Source: Oscillospiraceae bacterium
Lineage (GTDB): Bacteria; Bacillota; Clostridia; Oscillospirales; CAG-272
Direction of reading: 5' to 3'
DNA length: 51,453 nucleotides
Assembly: GCA_015063725.1 (NCBI GenBank)
Contig: SVTP01000012.1
Location: forward strand, 1 to 51,453
The notes below the pieces were generated by a model. That model saw only the letters and a program-made list of their open reading frames with translations. It did no database searches and was not told the origin of the DNA. Made by a program: the position numbers and the translations under genes. This document shows, in pieces, positions 23,109 to 32,454 of the stretch. How positions within the stretch are numbered: position 1 is the stretch's first letter; every line of letters begins with the position of its first letter.

Positions 23109-24551
23109 ATGTCCTACCTCATCCAAAACCGCAAGCCCGCATCTGTTTTTCGCTTTTTTGAGGACCTCTGCGCCATTCCGCACCCGTCCTATCATGAAGA
23201 AAAAATCGCCGATTATCTCTGTGCCTTTGCCGCTGGCCGAGGCCTCGCGTGCTATCGCGATGACTTGCACAACGTCCTGATCAAAAAGCCCGCCACCCCC
23301 GATATGGAAGACCGCGCCCCCTTGCTCTTCCAAGGGCACACCGATATGGTTTGCGTAAAAACTCCCGACTGTGACATCGACTTTATGAAGGACGGTCTCA
23401 CGCTTTATACCGACGGCGACTTTTTGCGCGCCAAGGGCACCACCCTCGGTGCCGACGACGGCATTGCCGTTGCCACCATGCTCGCGCTTCTTGACGGTGC
23501 GCTTTCCTCGCACCCCGCGCTGGAGTGCCTGTTCACCTCTGCCGAGGAGGTGGGGCTCGATGGAGCAGAGGGCTTTGATTATTCCCATATTTCCGCACGC
23601 AAAATGATCAACATGGATAGCGAGGATCTCGGCATCATCACCGCAGGATGTGCCGGTGGACTTCGCTCCACGCTCACCAAAACCTGTGCGCGCGTTCCTG
23701 TTATGGGTGAATGTTTAAAGGTTTCTTTGAAAGGTCTGTTTGGCGGTCACTCTGGTGTGGACATCTGCTCCGGTCGTGCCAACGCCAACAAGCTCATGGG
23801 GCGTCTTCTTGCCAAGTGGCAAAAGGCCGAGGGTGAGGCGCACCTTGTATCTCTCAACGGCGGCTCGAAGGACAACGCCATTCCGAGCATCTGCGAGGCA
23901 GTCATCGTCACCGCTGACGCAGAAAAAACCACCGCGCTGATCGAGCAGACCGCTGCCGAAATTGCCGCCGAGCTGGCAGGGGACGACAAGGGGTTCTTTG
24001 TCACCGTCACGCCTACCGAGGCACCCGAGGGGATGTTCTCGGCAACCGACACAGCACAACTGATTGCCATTCTCGCAACCGTTGACAACGGCGTCAAGGA
24101 AATGAACTACAACATCAAAACGCTCCCCGAGTGGTCGCGCAACCTTGGTGTTATCACAACTACGGGGGACGAGGTCGAATTTGTTTTCTCGTCTCGCTCG
24201 GCAATCGAGAGCCGTCTGGACGCTTCCATCGACGAGCTGGATACCCTTGCTCGCATTACGGGATGCGTTACCAAGCATTACAGCCGTTATCCCGGTTGGG
24301 ACTACGCGCCCGTCTCGCCCCTTCGTGAGCTCTATGCGCGTGCTTACCGCGAGGTCACCGGCAAGGATGCCATTGTTGACGTCATCCACGCAGGACTTGA
24401 GTGTGGCATCATCGCCTCCAAGCTCCCGGGCCTTGACGTCATCTCCGTCGGCCCCGATATGCGCGACGTCCATACGCCCGACGAACGCCTCAACCTCGCA
24501 TCCGTCGAGATCTTCTGGCAGACCATTGAGAAATTGATTGAGTTAATGTAA
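23109..24551 (+). CDS. pepD: Aminoacyl-histidine dipeptidase (beta-Ala-His dipeptidase)
   Basis: 480-residue M20 family zinc dipeptidase of the PepD type, a broad cytoplasmic enzyme cleaving Xaa-His and other dipeptides. Metal and catalytic segments are present: FQGHTDMVC (His and Asp), LGADDGIAVA, CLFTSAEEVGLDGA (catalytic and ligand Glu), INMDSEDLG and LECGIIASKLPGLD with VHTPDERL near the end. Length is usual for the family. ATG has AAAGGA upstream. A single-gene unit followed by an A element at 9 nt. Confidence 0.95.
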   Translation: MSYLIQNRKPASVFRFFEDLCAIPHPSYHEEKIADYLCAFAAGRGLACYRDDLHNVLIKKPATPDMEDRAPLLFQGHTDMVCVKTPDCDIDFMKDGLTLYTDGDFLRAKGTTLGADDGIAVATMLALLDGALSSHPALECLFTSAEEVGLDGAEGFDYSHISARKMINMDSEDLGIITAGCAGGLRSTLTKTCARVPVMGECLKVSLKGLFGGHSGVDICSGRANANKLMGRLLAKWQKAEGEAHLVSLNGGSKDNAIPSICEAVIVTADAEKTTALIEQTAAEIAAELAGDDKGFFVTVTPTEAPEGMFSATDTAQLIAILATVDNGVKEMNYNIKTLPEWSRNLGVITTTGDEVEFVFSSRSAIESRLDASIDELDTLARITGCVTKHYSRYPGWDYAPVSPLRELYARAYREVTGKDAIVDVIHAGLECGIIASKLPGLDVISVGPDMRDVHTPDERLNLASVEIFWQTIEKLIELM

Positions 24552-24560
24552 TAGTAGTTT

Positions 24561-24623
24561 TTCGGGGGAGCCCTTTTTGAGAAAAAAGGGCTCCCCCGAA
24601 CCCCCTCCCAAAAACTTTCGCAC
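24561..24623 (+). repeat. A element, copy A6 (3' of pepD)
   Basis: Perfect 18-bp stem TTCGGGGGAGCCCTTTTT (24561-24578) with its complement (24583-24600), then CCCCCTCCCAAAAACTTTCG CAC. Forward orientation. Confidence 0.85.
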
Positions 24624-24644
24624 AAAAGGTCAAAAGGGAATGTC

Positions 24645-24764
24645 GTTAGTTTACCGATAGACAGTCGGCGCGAGGATAAACCTCGCTTTGGCTCACGCTA
24701 ACTCGCAGGCACCGCCGAGACCCTGGTCGCTAAGAGAGTTGATCGGCGGTCCGTGAAAACTAAC
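24645..24764. repeat. B element, copy B2
   Basis: Starts GTTAGTTTACCGATAGACAG and contains GTCGGCGCGAGG and GCTAAGAGAGTTGATC. The ends GTTAGTTT (24645-24652) and AAACTAAC (24757-24764) are inverted repeats. Nothing else is seen in the gap before the next promoter. Confidence 0.65.
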
Positions 24765-24790
24765 CATTTAGTTGAATTTTCCGGAAGGTA

Positions 24791-24819
24791 TTGCCTTTGG
24801 ATGGGGTGTGTGCTATAAT
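24791..24819 (+). promoter_or_regulatory. Promoter of the small membrane protein
   Basis: TTGCCT (24791-24796), 17-bp spacer, TATAAT (24814-24819) with extended -10 TGC. Confidence 0.75.
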
Positions 24820-24854
24820 AAAAGTACACAACAAAATCGAAAGGAGTATCGGTT

Positions 24855-25304
24855 ATGCTGATTTATTGTATTGCTGCCGCTTTGGCAAATATGATCGCAA
24901 TTGCGTTATTTCACAAGAGTATTCAAATCAATGCTCTGTCAGTCCTCCCAATTGTTTTCATTGCACTAATGTTATTTCAAGCCGCTTTGTTCAAAAAAGT
25001 AAAAACAGAGAACGGTTTTAGAACCGCTTATGGCTCACCCTTTACCGCAGAAGAAGAAAACGGCATGACTGATTTTGCGTCAACGGCACTCCACGCCGCA
25101 ATTCCTTTGATGATTCCGTTTATCTTTTTCTTTCCGTCTGCCGTCAAGGTCTTGGCGTCTTTTATCATCTACGCCTTGGCGTTTGCCACAGGGGTATTTA
25201 CCTATCGCATCAAAAACAAGGATGCCATAAAAGGTCGTTTTGACAATGAGGAGACAGAACGCCGCGAGCAAGAGAAAAAAGAATCGATGGGAGAATGGAA
25301 ATAA
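24855..25304 (+). CDS. Small membrane protein of unknown function
   Basis: 149 residues with four likely membrane segments (about 1-18, 25-45, 78-97, 100-120), a short polar loop between the second and third (KKVKTENGFRTAYGSPFTAE) and a charged cytosolic tail (NEETERREQEKKES). Not recognised; the layout resembles small SdpI-like or DUF3784-type proteins, but no motif confirms this. The ATG has AAGGAG 9 nt upstream. The gene has its own promoter and a strong terminator. Confidence 0.8.
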   Translation: MLIYCIAAALANMIAIALFHKSIQINALSVLPIVFIALMLFQAALFKKVKTENGFRTAYGSPFTAEEENGMTDFASTALHAAIPLMIPFIFFFPSAVKVLASFIIYALAFATGVFTYRIKNKDAIKGRFDNEETERREQEKKESMGEWK

Positions 25305-25311
25305 AATCAGA

Positions 25312-25339
25312 CGCCCCGCCGCACGCGGGGCGTTTTTGT
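25312..25339 (+). terminator. Intrinsic terminator
   Basis: Stem ACGCCCCGC (25312-25320) with GCGGGGCGT (25326-25334) and a T run. Confidence 0.9.
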
Positions 25340-25346
25340 CTCTTAT

Positions 25347-25479
25347 AGGGGAGATTCGTGAATCGCACCTACGGAAAACTTAAAAATCTGTTGTAGGGGC
25401 GACCATCGGTCGTCCGCTATGGACAAATTTGAACAAAATAAAATTTCAACCGGTAGGGGACGGCGCCCACGACGTCCCA
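25347..25479. repeat. Cluster of three C elements
   Basis: Three GTAGGGG-type hairpins in 130 bp: a reverse copy 25347-25374 (GATTCGTGAATCGCACCTAC), a forward copy 25392-25418 (GTAGGGGCGACCATCGGTCG) and a forward copy 25452-25479 (GTAGGGGACGGCGCCCACGA). No gene lies in 25305-25597. Confidence 0.65.
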
Positions 25480-25536
25480 CTTTTTTATTTTCTTAATTCC
25501 AGACACAAAAAACTTAATAAAATATTAATTCAAGCG

Positions 25537-25565
25537 TTGTTTTTTGACAAAATTTGTGATACAAT
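25537..25565 (+). promoter_or_regulatory. Promoter of the HAD-tldD-tldE operon
   Basis: TTGTTT (25537-25542), 17-bp spacer, TACAAT (25560-25565) with extended -10 TGA. Confidence 0.6.
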
Positions 25566-25597
25566 GATAAGAGAAGAGAAAAACGCGGAGGACAGAT

Positions 25598-26266
25598 ATG
25601 ATCAGGGCAGTTTTATTCGATATGGACGGTACCATTTTTGATACCGAGGGCATCTATCGCCGTTGCTGGTTCCGCGCTGCCAAGGATGTGGGATTTGACG
25701 AAGATATCGACCTCTTTCTCGAGCGTGTATGCGGTCTCAATTATGCCGACATGACGGCTTTTGTCAATCGCGTTTATAGCAACGCTGTTTCCTTTGAAAC
25801 ATTATGGGGGCGCTGGTTGGAGTGCATTGACGAAGAGATGGCACGCGGTGTTTTGCCATTCAAGTCAGGTGCTCCCGATATTCTGTTTGCTCTCAAAGAG
25901 AGAGGCATCAAAATCGCACTTGTGACCTCGTCGGGGCAAAAAACGGTTGCGCGCTATCTGCAAATGTCGGGGATGGAGGGCGTTTTTGACGTCATTGTCA
26001 CCGGCAATCAAGTCACACGCGGCAAGCCGCACCCCGAGTGTTTCCTGACTGCTGCACAGAAGCTGGGCATCGATCCCGCGTCTTGCGTTGTGGTAGAGGA
26101 TTCCCCCAACGGTGTCAAAGCCGGACACGCGGCAAAAATGTACACCGTTATGGTCCCCGACCTGCACCCTTGCACCGCCGAATTGCGGTCTCTTTTGTGG
26201 CAGCTTTGTGACACGCTCACAGATCTGGTGCCACTGATCGACAACGAAAATCAAAACACGATTTGA
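25598..26266 (+). CDS. HAD-superfamily hydrolase, beta-phosphoglucomutase-like
   Basis: 222-residue HAD protein with a small helical cap. Motif I is DMDGTIFDTEG, motif II VTSSGQ, motif III in RGKPHPECF and motif IV VVEDSPNGVKAG. The GKPHPE and EDSPNG signatures are typical of sugar-phosphate phosphatases and beta-phosphoglucomutases; cap residues do not settle which. ATG has GGAGGA 7 nt upstream. First gene of a five-gene operon; the link to the TldD/E protease is positional only. Confidence 0.92.
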   Translation: MIRAVLFDMDGTIFDTEGIYRRCWFRAAKDVGFDEDIDLFLERVCGLNYADMTAFVNRVYSNAVSFETLWGRWLECIDEEMARGVLPFKSGAPDILFALKERGIKIALVTSSGQKTVARYLQMSGMEGVFDVIVTGNQVTRGKPHPECFLTAAQKLGIDPASCVVVEDSPNGVKAGHAAKMYTVMVPDLHPCTAELRSLLWQLCDTLTDLVPLIDNENQNTI

Positions 26267-26291
26267 AATACATTTGAACAAGGAGAAATGA

Positions 26292-27674
26292 ATGATGATT
26301 GCAAAAGCATTGGCCGAGGAGGTTCTTGCCTCTGCGATGAGCGGGGGAGCTGACTTTGTTGAGCTCTTTGGCGAGATCACCCGAAACAACAGCATCAACA
26401 TGGTTGATGGCAAGATCGACCGTGTAACCGACAACCTGGTATCCGGCGTGGGTATCCGCGCTTTTCTTGGCACAAAAACCGTATTCGCTTCTACGTCCGA
26501 CACCTCTCGTGCGGGACTTCTTAAATGTGCGCGCGCAGTAGCCGCCGCTACGGGCGAGCTCCGCGCAGTCGAGAAGATCATTCTGAACGAGCGTATGTTC
26601 CCCAACATCCACCCTGCAAAGGTGATTCCCTCAAGTGTGGATGCAAAGGTGCGTGCCGATCTTCTCCGCGCAGGCTGTTTTGCCGCAAAAGAGTACAACG
26701 AGGCGATCTCGCAGGTCAGCGGCACGCTGCTCGGTGTTGACCACACCATCCTGGTTGCCAACACCGAAGGGCTTTACACCACCGACCGCCACATCCGCAC
26801 ACGCATGGCAGTCAGCGCCGTAGCAAGTGCGGCAGGTGTTAACCAATCTGGCTTCAACGGTCCCGGTGCAGGAATGGGACTTGAATTTTTCGACCTCGTC
26901 AACCCCGTTGACATCGGTCGCGAGGCTGCTCGCCAAGCCATGGTCAATCTGGGTGCAGACTACTGCCCGGCAGGAACGATGACCGTTGCCATTGAAAACG
27001 GCTTTGGCGGCGTTATCTTCCACGAGGCTTGCGGTCACTCGCTTGAGGCGACCTCGGTTGCTATCGGTGCATCGCAAATGGCAGGCAAGCTCGGTCAGCA
27101 GATCGCTAACCCCAAGGTAACCGCCATCGACGACGGCACCATCCCGAGCGCGTGGGGCTCTGTCAATATTGACGACGAGGGCCATCCCACACAAAAGAAC
27201 ATTCTGATTGAGAACGGTATCCTCAAGAGCTACATGATCGACCGTCTCGGCTCTCGCCGTATGGGACTGCCCATGACAGGCAACTCCCGTCGCCAGAGCT
27301 ACGAGTATGAGCCGACCTCCCGTATGACCAATACCTACATTGACAACGGTCCCGACAAAAATGAGGACATCATTGCATCCATCGAGAACGGTCTGTACTG
27401 CAAAAAGATGGGTGGTGGCTCCGTCAACCCCCTCACGGGTGCATTCAACTTCTCGGTGGCCGAGGGTTATCTTGTGAAAAACGGCAAGATCTGCGAGGCA
27501 GTTCGCGGTGCGTCCTTGGTTGGCACAGGCTCCGAAATTCTGCAAAACATCGACATGGTAGGACAAAATCTTGAGAGAGCACAGGGTATGTGCGGCTCCT
27601 CCAGCGGTAGTATTCCCACTGACGTAGGTCAACCTCTCATTCGCGTTTCGTCTATTACAGTAGGAGGTCGCTAA
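26292..27674 (+). CDS. tldD: TldD-family metalloprotease subunit
   Basis: 460 residues. TldD is the catalytic partner in the TldD-TldE heterodimer, which degrades unfolded peptides and in Enterobacteria matures microcin B17 and degrades CcdA. The zinc site HEACGH lies in GGVIFHEACGHSLEA (about residues 243-248), with GTGSEILQNIDMVGQN near the end. TldE follows one base after the stop. Two ATGs (26292 and 26295) are adjacent; AGGAG precedes both. No microcin-like precursor gene was seen nearby. Confidence 0.95.
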   Translation: MMIAKALAEEVLASAMSGGADFVELFGEITRNNSINMVDGKIDRVTDNLVSGVGIRAFLGTKTVFASTSDTSRAGLLKCARAVAAATGELRAVEKIILNERMFPNIHPAKVIPSSVDAKVRADLLRAGCFAAKEYNEAISQVSGTLLGVDHTILVANTEGLYTTDRHIRTRMAVSAVASAAGVNQSGFNGPGAGMGLEFFDLVNPVDIGREAARQAMVNLGADYCPAGTMTVAIENGFGGVIFHEACGHSLEATSVAIGASQMAGKLGQQIANPKVTAIDDGTIPSAWGSVNIDDEGHPTQKNILIENGILKSYMIDRLGSRRMGLPMTGNSRRQSYEYEPTSRMTNTYIDNGPDKNEDIIASIENGLYCKKMGGGSVNPLTGAFNFSVAEGYLVKNGKICEAVRGASLVGTGSEILQNIDMVGQNLERAQGMCGSSSGSIPTDVGQPLIRVSSITVGGR

Positions 27675-27675
27675 A

Positions 27676-29016
27676 ATGATTTTTGAACAAATGAAAAATG
27701 CGCTTGTTGCTGCCGCAACCGAGGCAGGCATCGAGCAATACGAAATTTACTATCAGGTAGGCGAGAGCATCAGCGCCGAAACACTCAAGGATGATATTAG
27801 TGCATTTTCTTCCAGCGTCAGCGGCGGCATCTGCTTCCGTTGCATCGTTGACGGCAAAATGGGCTACGCATCCAGCGAGCTTTTAACCGAGGATGCTATG
27901 CAGGAACTCGTTAAAAATGCCGCCCTCAATGCCGCTTGCATTGACAGTGAGGACGAGGTATTCATTTTTGAAGGCTCTCCCGAATATGCAAAAATTGAGG
28001 CAGGTGAGGTAAAGCTCACCGATGCCGTTACCATTCGTGATACGGCTCTCCGCCTGCAAAAGGAGACCTACGCGCAAAGCGACAAGGTTGCCGACGGTAC
28101 ACAGTCGGTGGCTATGTCGAGCGTGGGTGAGGTTCGCCTTTATAACTCCCATGGGCTTTCTCTTTCCAACCGCACGGGTATGAGCGGTGCCTATGCCGCT
28201 GCCGTTGTGCGCGATGGGGAAGAAGCACAGGAAGCTTTTGACTTTGCCGTTGGTGAAACTTTCGAGGATGTAAAAGAGACTGCCGCCACTGCCGTTCGCA
28301 AGGCACTTGACAAAATGGGCGCGTCTGTTGCTCCCTCGGGCAAGTATAACGTGGTATTTGATGGTAGACAGTTCCGCCAGTTCCTCTCGGTGTTCTCCTC
28401 TGCTTTTTCTGCAAAGAACGCACAGCTCGGTCTGTCTCTTTTGGCAGGCAAAGAGGGCGAGCAAGTTGCCGCATCCTTTATCAACGTGGTTGACGATCCG
28501 ATGCGCGAGGGCTCTCCCATCAAAACCCCTTTCGACGGTGAGGGTGTTGCAACCGCGCGCCGCGCCGTTATCGAGAACGGTGTCCTCAAAACCATGCTTT
28601 ATGACCTGACCACCGCTAAAAAGGCAGGCGTCACTTCTACGGGCAACGGTCAAAAGGGCAGCTACGCTGCTCCCGTTTCCATCGCTCCCTACAACTTTGG
28701 ACTGATGGCAGGCGACTGCGACTTTGACACCTTGCTTGCAAAGGCAGGCGAGGGTATCTATATCACCGAGTGCAAGGGCTTCCACGCAGGTGCAAACGCC
28801 ATTACGGGTGACTTCTCCATTGAGAGCGCAGGATTTATGATCCGCGACGGAAAGCTCGCAGAGCCCGTTAAGTCCTTTACCGTTGCAGGCAATTTCTTTA
28901 GCCTTATCAAGGATATTGACTTGCTTGGCAACGAGGTTCGCTGGGGCATTCCCGGCAGAACCGTATTCGGCGCTCCCGACGTGCTTGTGCGCGATATGAG
29001 CGTTGCGGGTAAATAA
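27676..29016 (+). CDS. pmbA: TldE/PmbA-family metalloprotease partner
   Basis: 446 residues, the non-zinc-binding partner of TldD. It has the family layout (FSSSVSGGICFRCIVDGKMG, FDGRQFRQFLSVFSSAFSA, VVDDPMREGSP, ECKGFHAGANAITGDFSIES, GNFFSLIKDIDLLGN) and lacks the HExxxH motif, as expected. The ribosome site GGAGG lies in the end of tldD. Together the two genes should encode a complete TldD-TldE protease. Confidence 0.94.
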   Translation: MIFEQMKNALVAAATEAGIEQYEIYYQVGESISAETLKDDISAFSSSVSGGICFRCIVDGKMGYASSELLTEDAMQELVKNAALNAACIDSEDEVFIFEGSPEYAKIEAGEVKLTDAVTIRDTALRLQKETYAQSDKVADGTQSVAMSSVGEVRLYNSHGLSLSNRTGMSGAYAAAVVRDGEEAQEAFDFAVGETFEDVKETAATAVRKALDKMGASVAPSGKYNVVFDGRQFRQFLSVFSSAFSAKNAQLGLSLLAGKEGEQVAASFINVVDDPMREGSPIKTPFDGEGVATARRAVIENGVLKTMLYDLTTAKKAGVTSTGNGQKGSYAAPVSIAPYNFGLMAGDCDFDTLLAKAGEGIYITECKGFHAGANAITGDFSIESAGFMIRDGKLAEPVKSFTVAGNFFSLIKDIDLLGNEVRWGIPGRTVFGAPDVLVRDMSVAGK

Positions 29017-29030
29017 GAAAAAACAAAAAG

Positions 29031-29059
29031 AAGCGGCAGGCGGACAAGCCTTGCCGCTT
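29031..29059 (+). other. Hairpin between tldE and the DUF1576 gene
   Basis: AAGCGGCAGGC (29031-29041) pairs with GCCTTGCCGCTT (29048-29059) with one bulge. No T tail follows; it may attenuate or stabilise mRNA between the protease and transporter genes. Confidence 0.55.
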
Positions 29060-29074
29060 CGGTAAGGAATTGAT

Positions 29075-30520
29075 ATGAGAGAAAGAAATCCAAGTCAACA
29101 GGATATCTTAATGAGGGAACGTGCCAAACAAAACGGCGTTGCCTTTTCTCTCTTTACGCTTTTTTTGAGCCTTTCTCTCCTTGCCGCTGTTCCTGTGGCA
29201 ATGTGGGTAACGGGAACGGATATACCCACGCTGCTTCAAAATCTGTTCCGCATTTGCACAAGTCCCTCTAAACTTGTCACCGACTATTTTGGCGTGGGAT
29301 GTCTGGCAAGCACGCTGCTGAATGCAGGGCTTTGCGGTCTTGCCTGCAATCTGCTCATTCTCATCAGCAGAACGCAAGCATCCTCTACAACCTTTGCGGC
29401 GTATATTCTGGTCATTGCGCACGGCTTTTACGGCTTGAACCTGATCAATATGTGGCCGCCCTTCATTGGCGTTATCATTTATTGCTTTGCCACAAAGAAC
29501 CCCTTGCGCAAAAATCTGCACGTGGCAATGTTTGCCACGGCACTCGCCCCCTTTATCAGCGATTTTTTGTTCTGCTATCCGCTTGGCATCTTTGTCAACA
29601 TTGCGGGGGCAAACGTCAATATCGTTGGCGTTGCTGTGTCGGTTCTGTTCGGCTTTGGCTCTGGCTTTTTGGTGCCCGCGCTCCTGCCCGGAACCACCGC
29701 TATGCACCGCGGCTACAATATGTACAAGGCGGGACTCGCACTTGGTATTTTCGGTATCTTTGTCTACTGCTTCCTCTACAAAACGCTCGGCATTGCGCCT
29801 GCGGAGTCGGTGGGGGGAGAGAACGCCCTGTATCGCGAGAGCTTTGGACATACCTATTGGGTATTTATGAATGTGTTTTTTATCATTCTGTTTGCCGCCT
29901 GCGAGCTTTTGGGCTTTTTGCTTAACGGATGCTCCTTCCGCAATTACCGCGCACTTTTAAAGTGTACGGGGCACGGCCTCGACTTTGCCGATAAATTCGG
30001 CATGCCCGTTTGCTTTATCAACTTTGGCGTTTACGGCTTTTGCATTCTTGCATACCTCAATCTGATATTTTTATTGCCGGTCCTCTTTCCGGTTTTGCCC
30101 GATGGCGTTGGTTTTACAGGACCAACCGTTGGTGTCACATTTGCCGCCCTGACCTTTTCGGCTGACGGACAACACCCCAAAAACGTAGCCCCCATTGTGT
30201 TGGGATACGTGATCCTGTTTGCACTCACCTGTGGCATTTGCGCTGTGAGCGGACTGGACATTCCTTGGACGCTCTCCACCCAAGCCTACATCAACGGCTT
30301 GGCGTTTGCAACCGGACTCTGCCCCATTGCAGGCAAGTACGGCTGGAAGTGGGGCGTGGTTGCAGGACTTGTCAGTGCCATCATCTGCACTTCAACCGCG
30401 GCAATGCACGGCGGATTTGTCCTTTATAACGGCGGCTTCAACGCAGGACTTACCGCACTCATTCTCATTCCTGTGCTCGATTTTTACCGCATCGAGCCTA
30501 TCCATCAAGACGACGATTAA
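29075..30520 (+). CDS. DUF1576 family multispanning membrane protein
   Basis: 481 residues with about eleven or twelve hydrophobic segments. The overall pattern (TDYFGVGCLASTLLNAGLCG, FYGLNLINMWP, GFGSGFLVPALLPGTTAMH, YNGGFNAGLTA) fits DUF1576, a family found mainly in Clostridia and described as uncharacterised. Internal similarity between the halves suggests a transporter. ATG has AAGGA 7 nt upstream. It sits between TldE and a deacetylase lipoprotein, with no obvious link. Confidence 0.85.
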   Translation: MRERNPSQQDILMRERAKQNGVAFSLFTLFLSLSLLAAVPVAMWVTGTDIPTLLQNLFRICTSPSKLVTDYFGVGCLASTLLNAGLCGLACNLLILISRTQASSTTFAAYILVIAHGFYGLNLINMWPPFIGVIIYCFATKNPLRKNLHVAMFATALAPFISDFLFCYPLGIFVNIAGANVNIVGVAVSVLFGFGSGFLVPALLPGTTAMHRGYNMYKAGLALGIFGIFVYCFLYKTLGIAPAESVGGENALYRESFGHTYWVFMNVFFIILFAACELLGFLLNGCSFRNYRALLKCTGHGLDFADKFGMPVCFINFGVYGFCILAYLNLIFLLPVLFPVLPDGVGFTGPTVGVTFAALTFSADGQHPKNVAPIVLGYVILFALTCGICAVSGLDIPWTLSTQAYINGLAFATGLCPIAGKYGWKWGVVAGLVSAIICTSTAAMHGGFVLYNGGFNAGLTALILIPVLDFYRIEPIHQDDD

Positions 30521-30554
30521 CCCCTTTGCCAGACCTGAAAAAGAAAGGAATCCA

Positions 30555-31355
30555 ATGTTTTTTCATAGATTTTACAGAATATGCACCTGTGTGCTTTTGG
30601 TGCTGACCTGCCTTTTGATGGCAGGCTGCCTGCAGGCAGAAAGCCACCGCCCTCAACCCGACACCTCAAGCGAAGAGGTCACCCAACCCCCGGCTCCCAT
30701 TGTGGATACCCGTCCGCGCGTGGCGCTGACCTATGACGATGGACCGCATGAAAAATATCTGGATACGCCCAGCCGCACAAAACTAATCGTGGACGAACTC
30801 GACAAATATGGTTATCATGCTACTTTTTTTGTGGTAGGGAACCGTGTTGACGGAACTGAATACAATGGTGGAGATGCGATGGTCTATGCCGCAAATCACG
30901 GAAACGAAATTGGTATTCACGGATATACGCACAATGCAAATTATGCTGAGTGCACGGATGCAATCTTTGAATACGAAATGAATGAAACTTTAAAAGCCAT
31001 TCAAAGCAAGCTTCCCGGGTATGAGGTGCGCGTGATGCGTCCCGTAGGTGGAGAAATTTCGAATGAACGTGTTGCAAAAACTCCATTCGCTGTTGTGAAC
31101 TGGAGCGTGGATACACTTGATTGGAAGCTTAACAGACCAATCGGTGATGCCGCAACCATCGAAGAAATTGTCAACAATGCGCTCAAGAACATAAAGGATG
31201 GCGACATTGTTTTAATGCATGATATCCACGGAAATACATACGAGGCAACGGTCATCATCCTGCAACGCTTAAATGAAATGGGATTTAACGTAGTCACCGT
31301 TTCCGAGCTTCTTGGCGACGATCTGGAACCCGGAAGACTTTACACGCAAAAATAA
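30555..31355 (+). CDS. Polysaccharide deacetylase lipoprotein
   Basis: 266-residue exported protein. The lipobox LMAGC (Cys25) follows the signal peptide, then a Ser/Pro/Glu spacer. The NodB domain (about 55-255) has motif 1 TYDDGPH (Asp61/62), motif 2 GIHGYTHN (two metal His, about 121), motif 3 RPVGGE, motif 4 NWSVDTLDW and motif 5 IVLMHDIH. It probably de-N-acetylates peptidoglycan or another wall glycan. Motif 3 has Val where Pro is usual. The ATG at 30555 has AAAGGAA upstream. Last gene of the 25.6-31.4 kb operon. Confidence 0.93.
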   Translation: MFFHRFYRICTCVLLVLTCLLMAGCLQAESHRPQPDTSSEEVTQPPAPIVDTRPRVALTYDDGPHEKYLDTPSRTKLIVDELDKYGYHATFFVVGNRVDGTEYNGGDAMVYAANHGNEIGIHGYTHNANYAECTDAIFEYEMNETLKAIQSKLPGYEVRVMRPVGGEISNERVAKTPFAVVNWSVDTLDWKLNRPIGDAATIEEIVNNALKNIKDGDIVLMHDIHGNTYEATVIILQRLNEMGFNVVTVSELLGDDLEPGRLYTQK

Positions 31356-31360
31356 AAACA

Positions 31361-31388
31361 AAAAAGGATAGCTAAGGCTATCCTTTTT
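31361..31388 (+). terminator. Intrinsic terminator of the deacetylase operon
   Basis: Perfect 12-bp stem AAAAAGGATAGC (31361-31372) with GCTATCCTTTTT (31377-31388). Confidence 0.9.
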
Positions 31389-31440
31389 ATTGCTTTTATG
31401 GAGGAGGTGGAAAAGTGCAGAGTGCAGAATTGCTTTTTTG

Positions 31441-31495
31441 TGTGAGTGCTTTTTGGAAGGGGTGTGGGGGAACTTTCCTCAAAAAGTTCCCCCAC
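31441..31495 (-). repeat. A element, copy A7 (3' of the radical SAM gene)
   Basis: Reverse copy: stem GTGGGGGAACTTT (31464-31476) with AAAGTTCCCCCAC (31483-31495), tail at 31441-31463. It lies 14 nt beyond the stop on the minus strand. The plus-strand deacetylase has its own U-tract terminator instead. Confidence 0.85.
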
Positions 31496-31509
31496 GATCA
31501 AATCATCCC

Positions 31510-32382
31510 CTAAAACTCAGGCGTGTATTTACTTGTAGCAGATGTGAGATCCTGAGAAAAGCCGTCAAAGCCGAGGTCATTTGCAAGGTTTTGAACCGAC
31601 TGATATTCAAACGAGGTCAGGCGGCGGTGCAGATTGGGGTAGGGAGCATCTTCGGCAAATTCGGGGGTGTACTGTCCCATGAGCGAGAGGAGAAACGCAT
31701 CGGTGCCAAACTTTTTGGCAAGAGATTCGAGCAGGTCAAAGGAGTCGGCGCGGCAGCCGGGCAGAATGAGATGGCGTAGGATCATACCGCGCAAAAGGAT
31801 GCCTTCATCCGAATAGAGCCGCGCGTCTCCTACTTGGCGCAGCATCTCCGAGATGGCGCGAACGGCAACGGCATAATAGTCGGGAGCCGAGGAATAAGCC
31901 GCAGAGACCGCGGGCGAAAAATATTTGACGTCCGGCAGGTAAACGTCCACAAGCCCATCAAGCGCGCGCAAGGAGTCAACGCTTTCATAGGCGCTGCTGT
32001 TCCACACGACGGGGATGTGCAAAAGGGAACGTGCGCGCTCCAAGAGACGTGCGAGCTGCAGGGTATAGTGAGAGGGGGTAACGAGATTGATGTTGTGCGC
32101 ACCTGCATCCTGCAAGCGCAGCATCGCATCTATGAGTGCACCGTCATCCATTTTGCGACCAACGCCGCCGTGGCTGATGGCGCGGTTCTGGCAGAATACG
32201 CAGCGCAGATTGCAGCCGCCAAAAAAGACGGTTCCCGAGCCGCGCGTGCCGCTGATGGGCGGCTCTTCCCAAGCGTGCAAGCCTGTGCGAGCAACCAAAA
32301 ATGCATCGGGGGACGCGCAAAAGCCGTAGCTTTCCCCGTGGCGGTCTATTTGACATTCTCGCGGACACTGACGGCAGACCAT
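31510..32382 (-). CDS. Radical SAM protein, PflX-like
   Basis: 290 residues. The radical SAM cluster motif is CNLRCVFC (Cys57, Cys61, Cys64). An N-terminal group of cysteines (Cys3, Cys6, Cys10, Cys22) suggests an auxiliary metal site, as in the PflX/COG1313 group of uncharacterised enzymes related to pyruvate formate-lyase activases. No glycyl radical enzyme is nearby, so the partner is unknown. The ATG at 32382 has GGAGG 7 nt upstream; the longer frame runs into the divergent promoter region and is rejected. Confidence 0.9.
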   Translation of the reverse strand: MVCRQCPRECQIDRHGESYGFCASPDAFLVARTGLHAWEEPPISGTRGSGTVFFGGCNLRCVFCQNRAISHGGVGRKMDDGALIDAMLRLQDAGAHNINLVTPSHYTLQLARLLERARSLLHIPVVWNSSAYESVDSLRALDGLVDVYLPDVKYFSPAVSAAYSSAPDYYAVAVRAISEMLRQVGDARLYSDEGILLRGMILRHLILPGCRADSFDLLESLAKKFGTDAFLLSLMGQYTPEFAEDAPYPNLHRRLTSFEYQSVQNLANDLGFDGFSQDLTSATSKYTPEF

Positions 32383-32454
32383 ACAACCCCTCCTTTTGTC
32401 TTTTTTTCTATTGTAACACACTTTTTTTAAAAATGCAACAAAAAAATGAACGCC

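Noticed and set aside
24791..25021. 76-codon plus-strand frame overlapping the small membrane protein
   Set aside because: It begins in the -35 box of the promoter and is out of frame with the gene that has the ribosome site.
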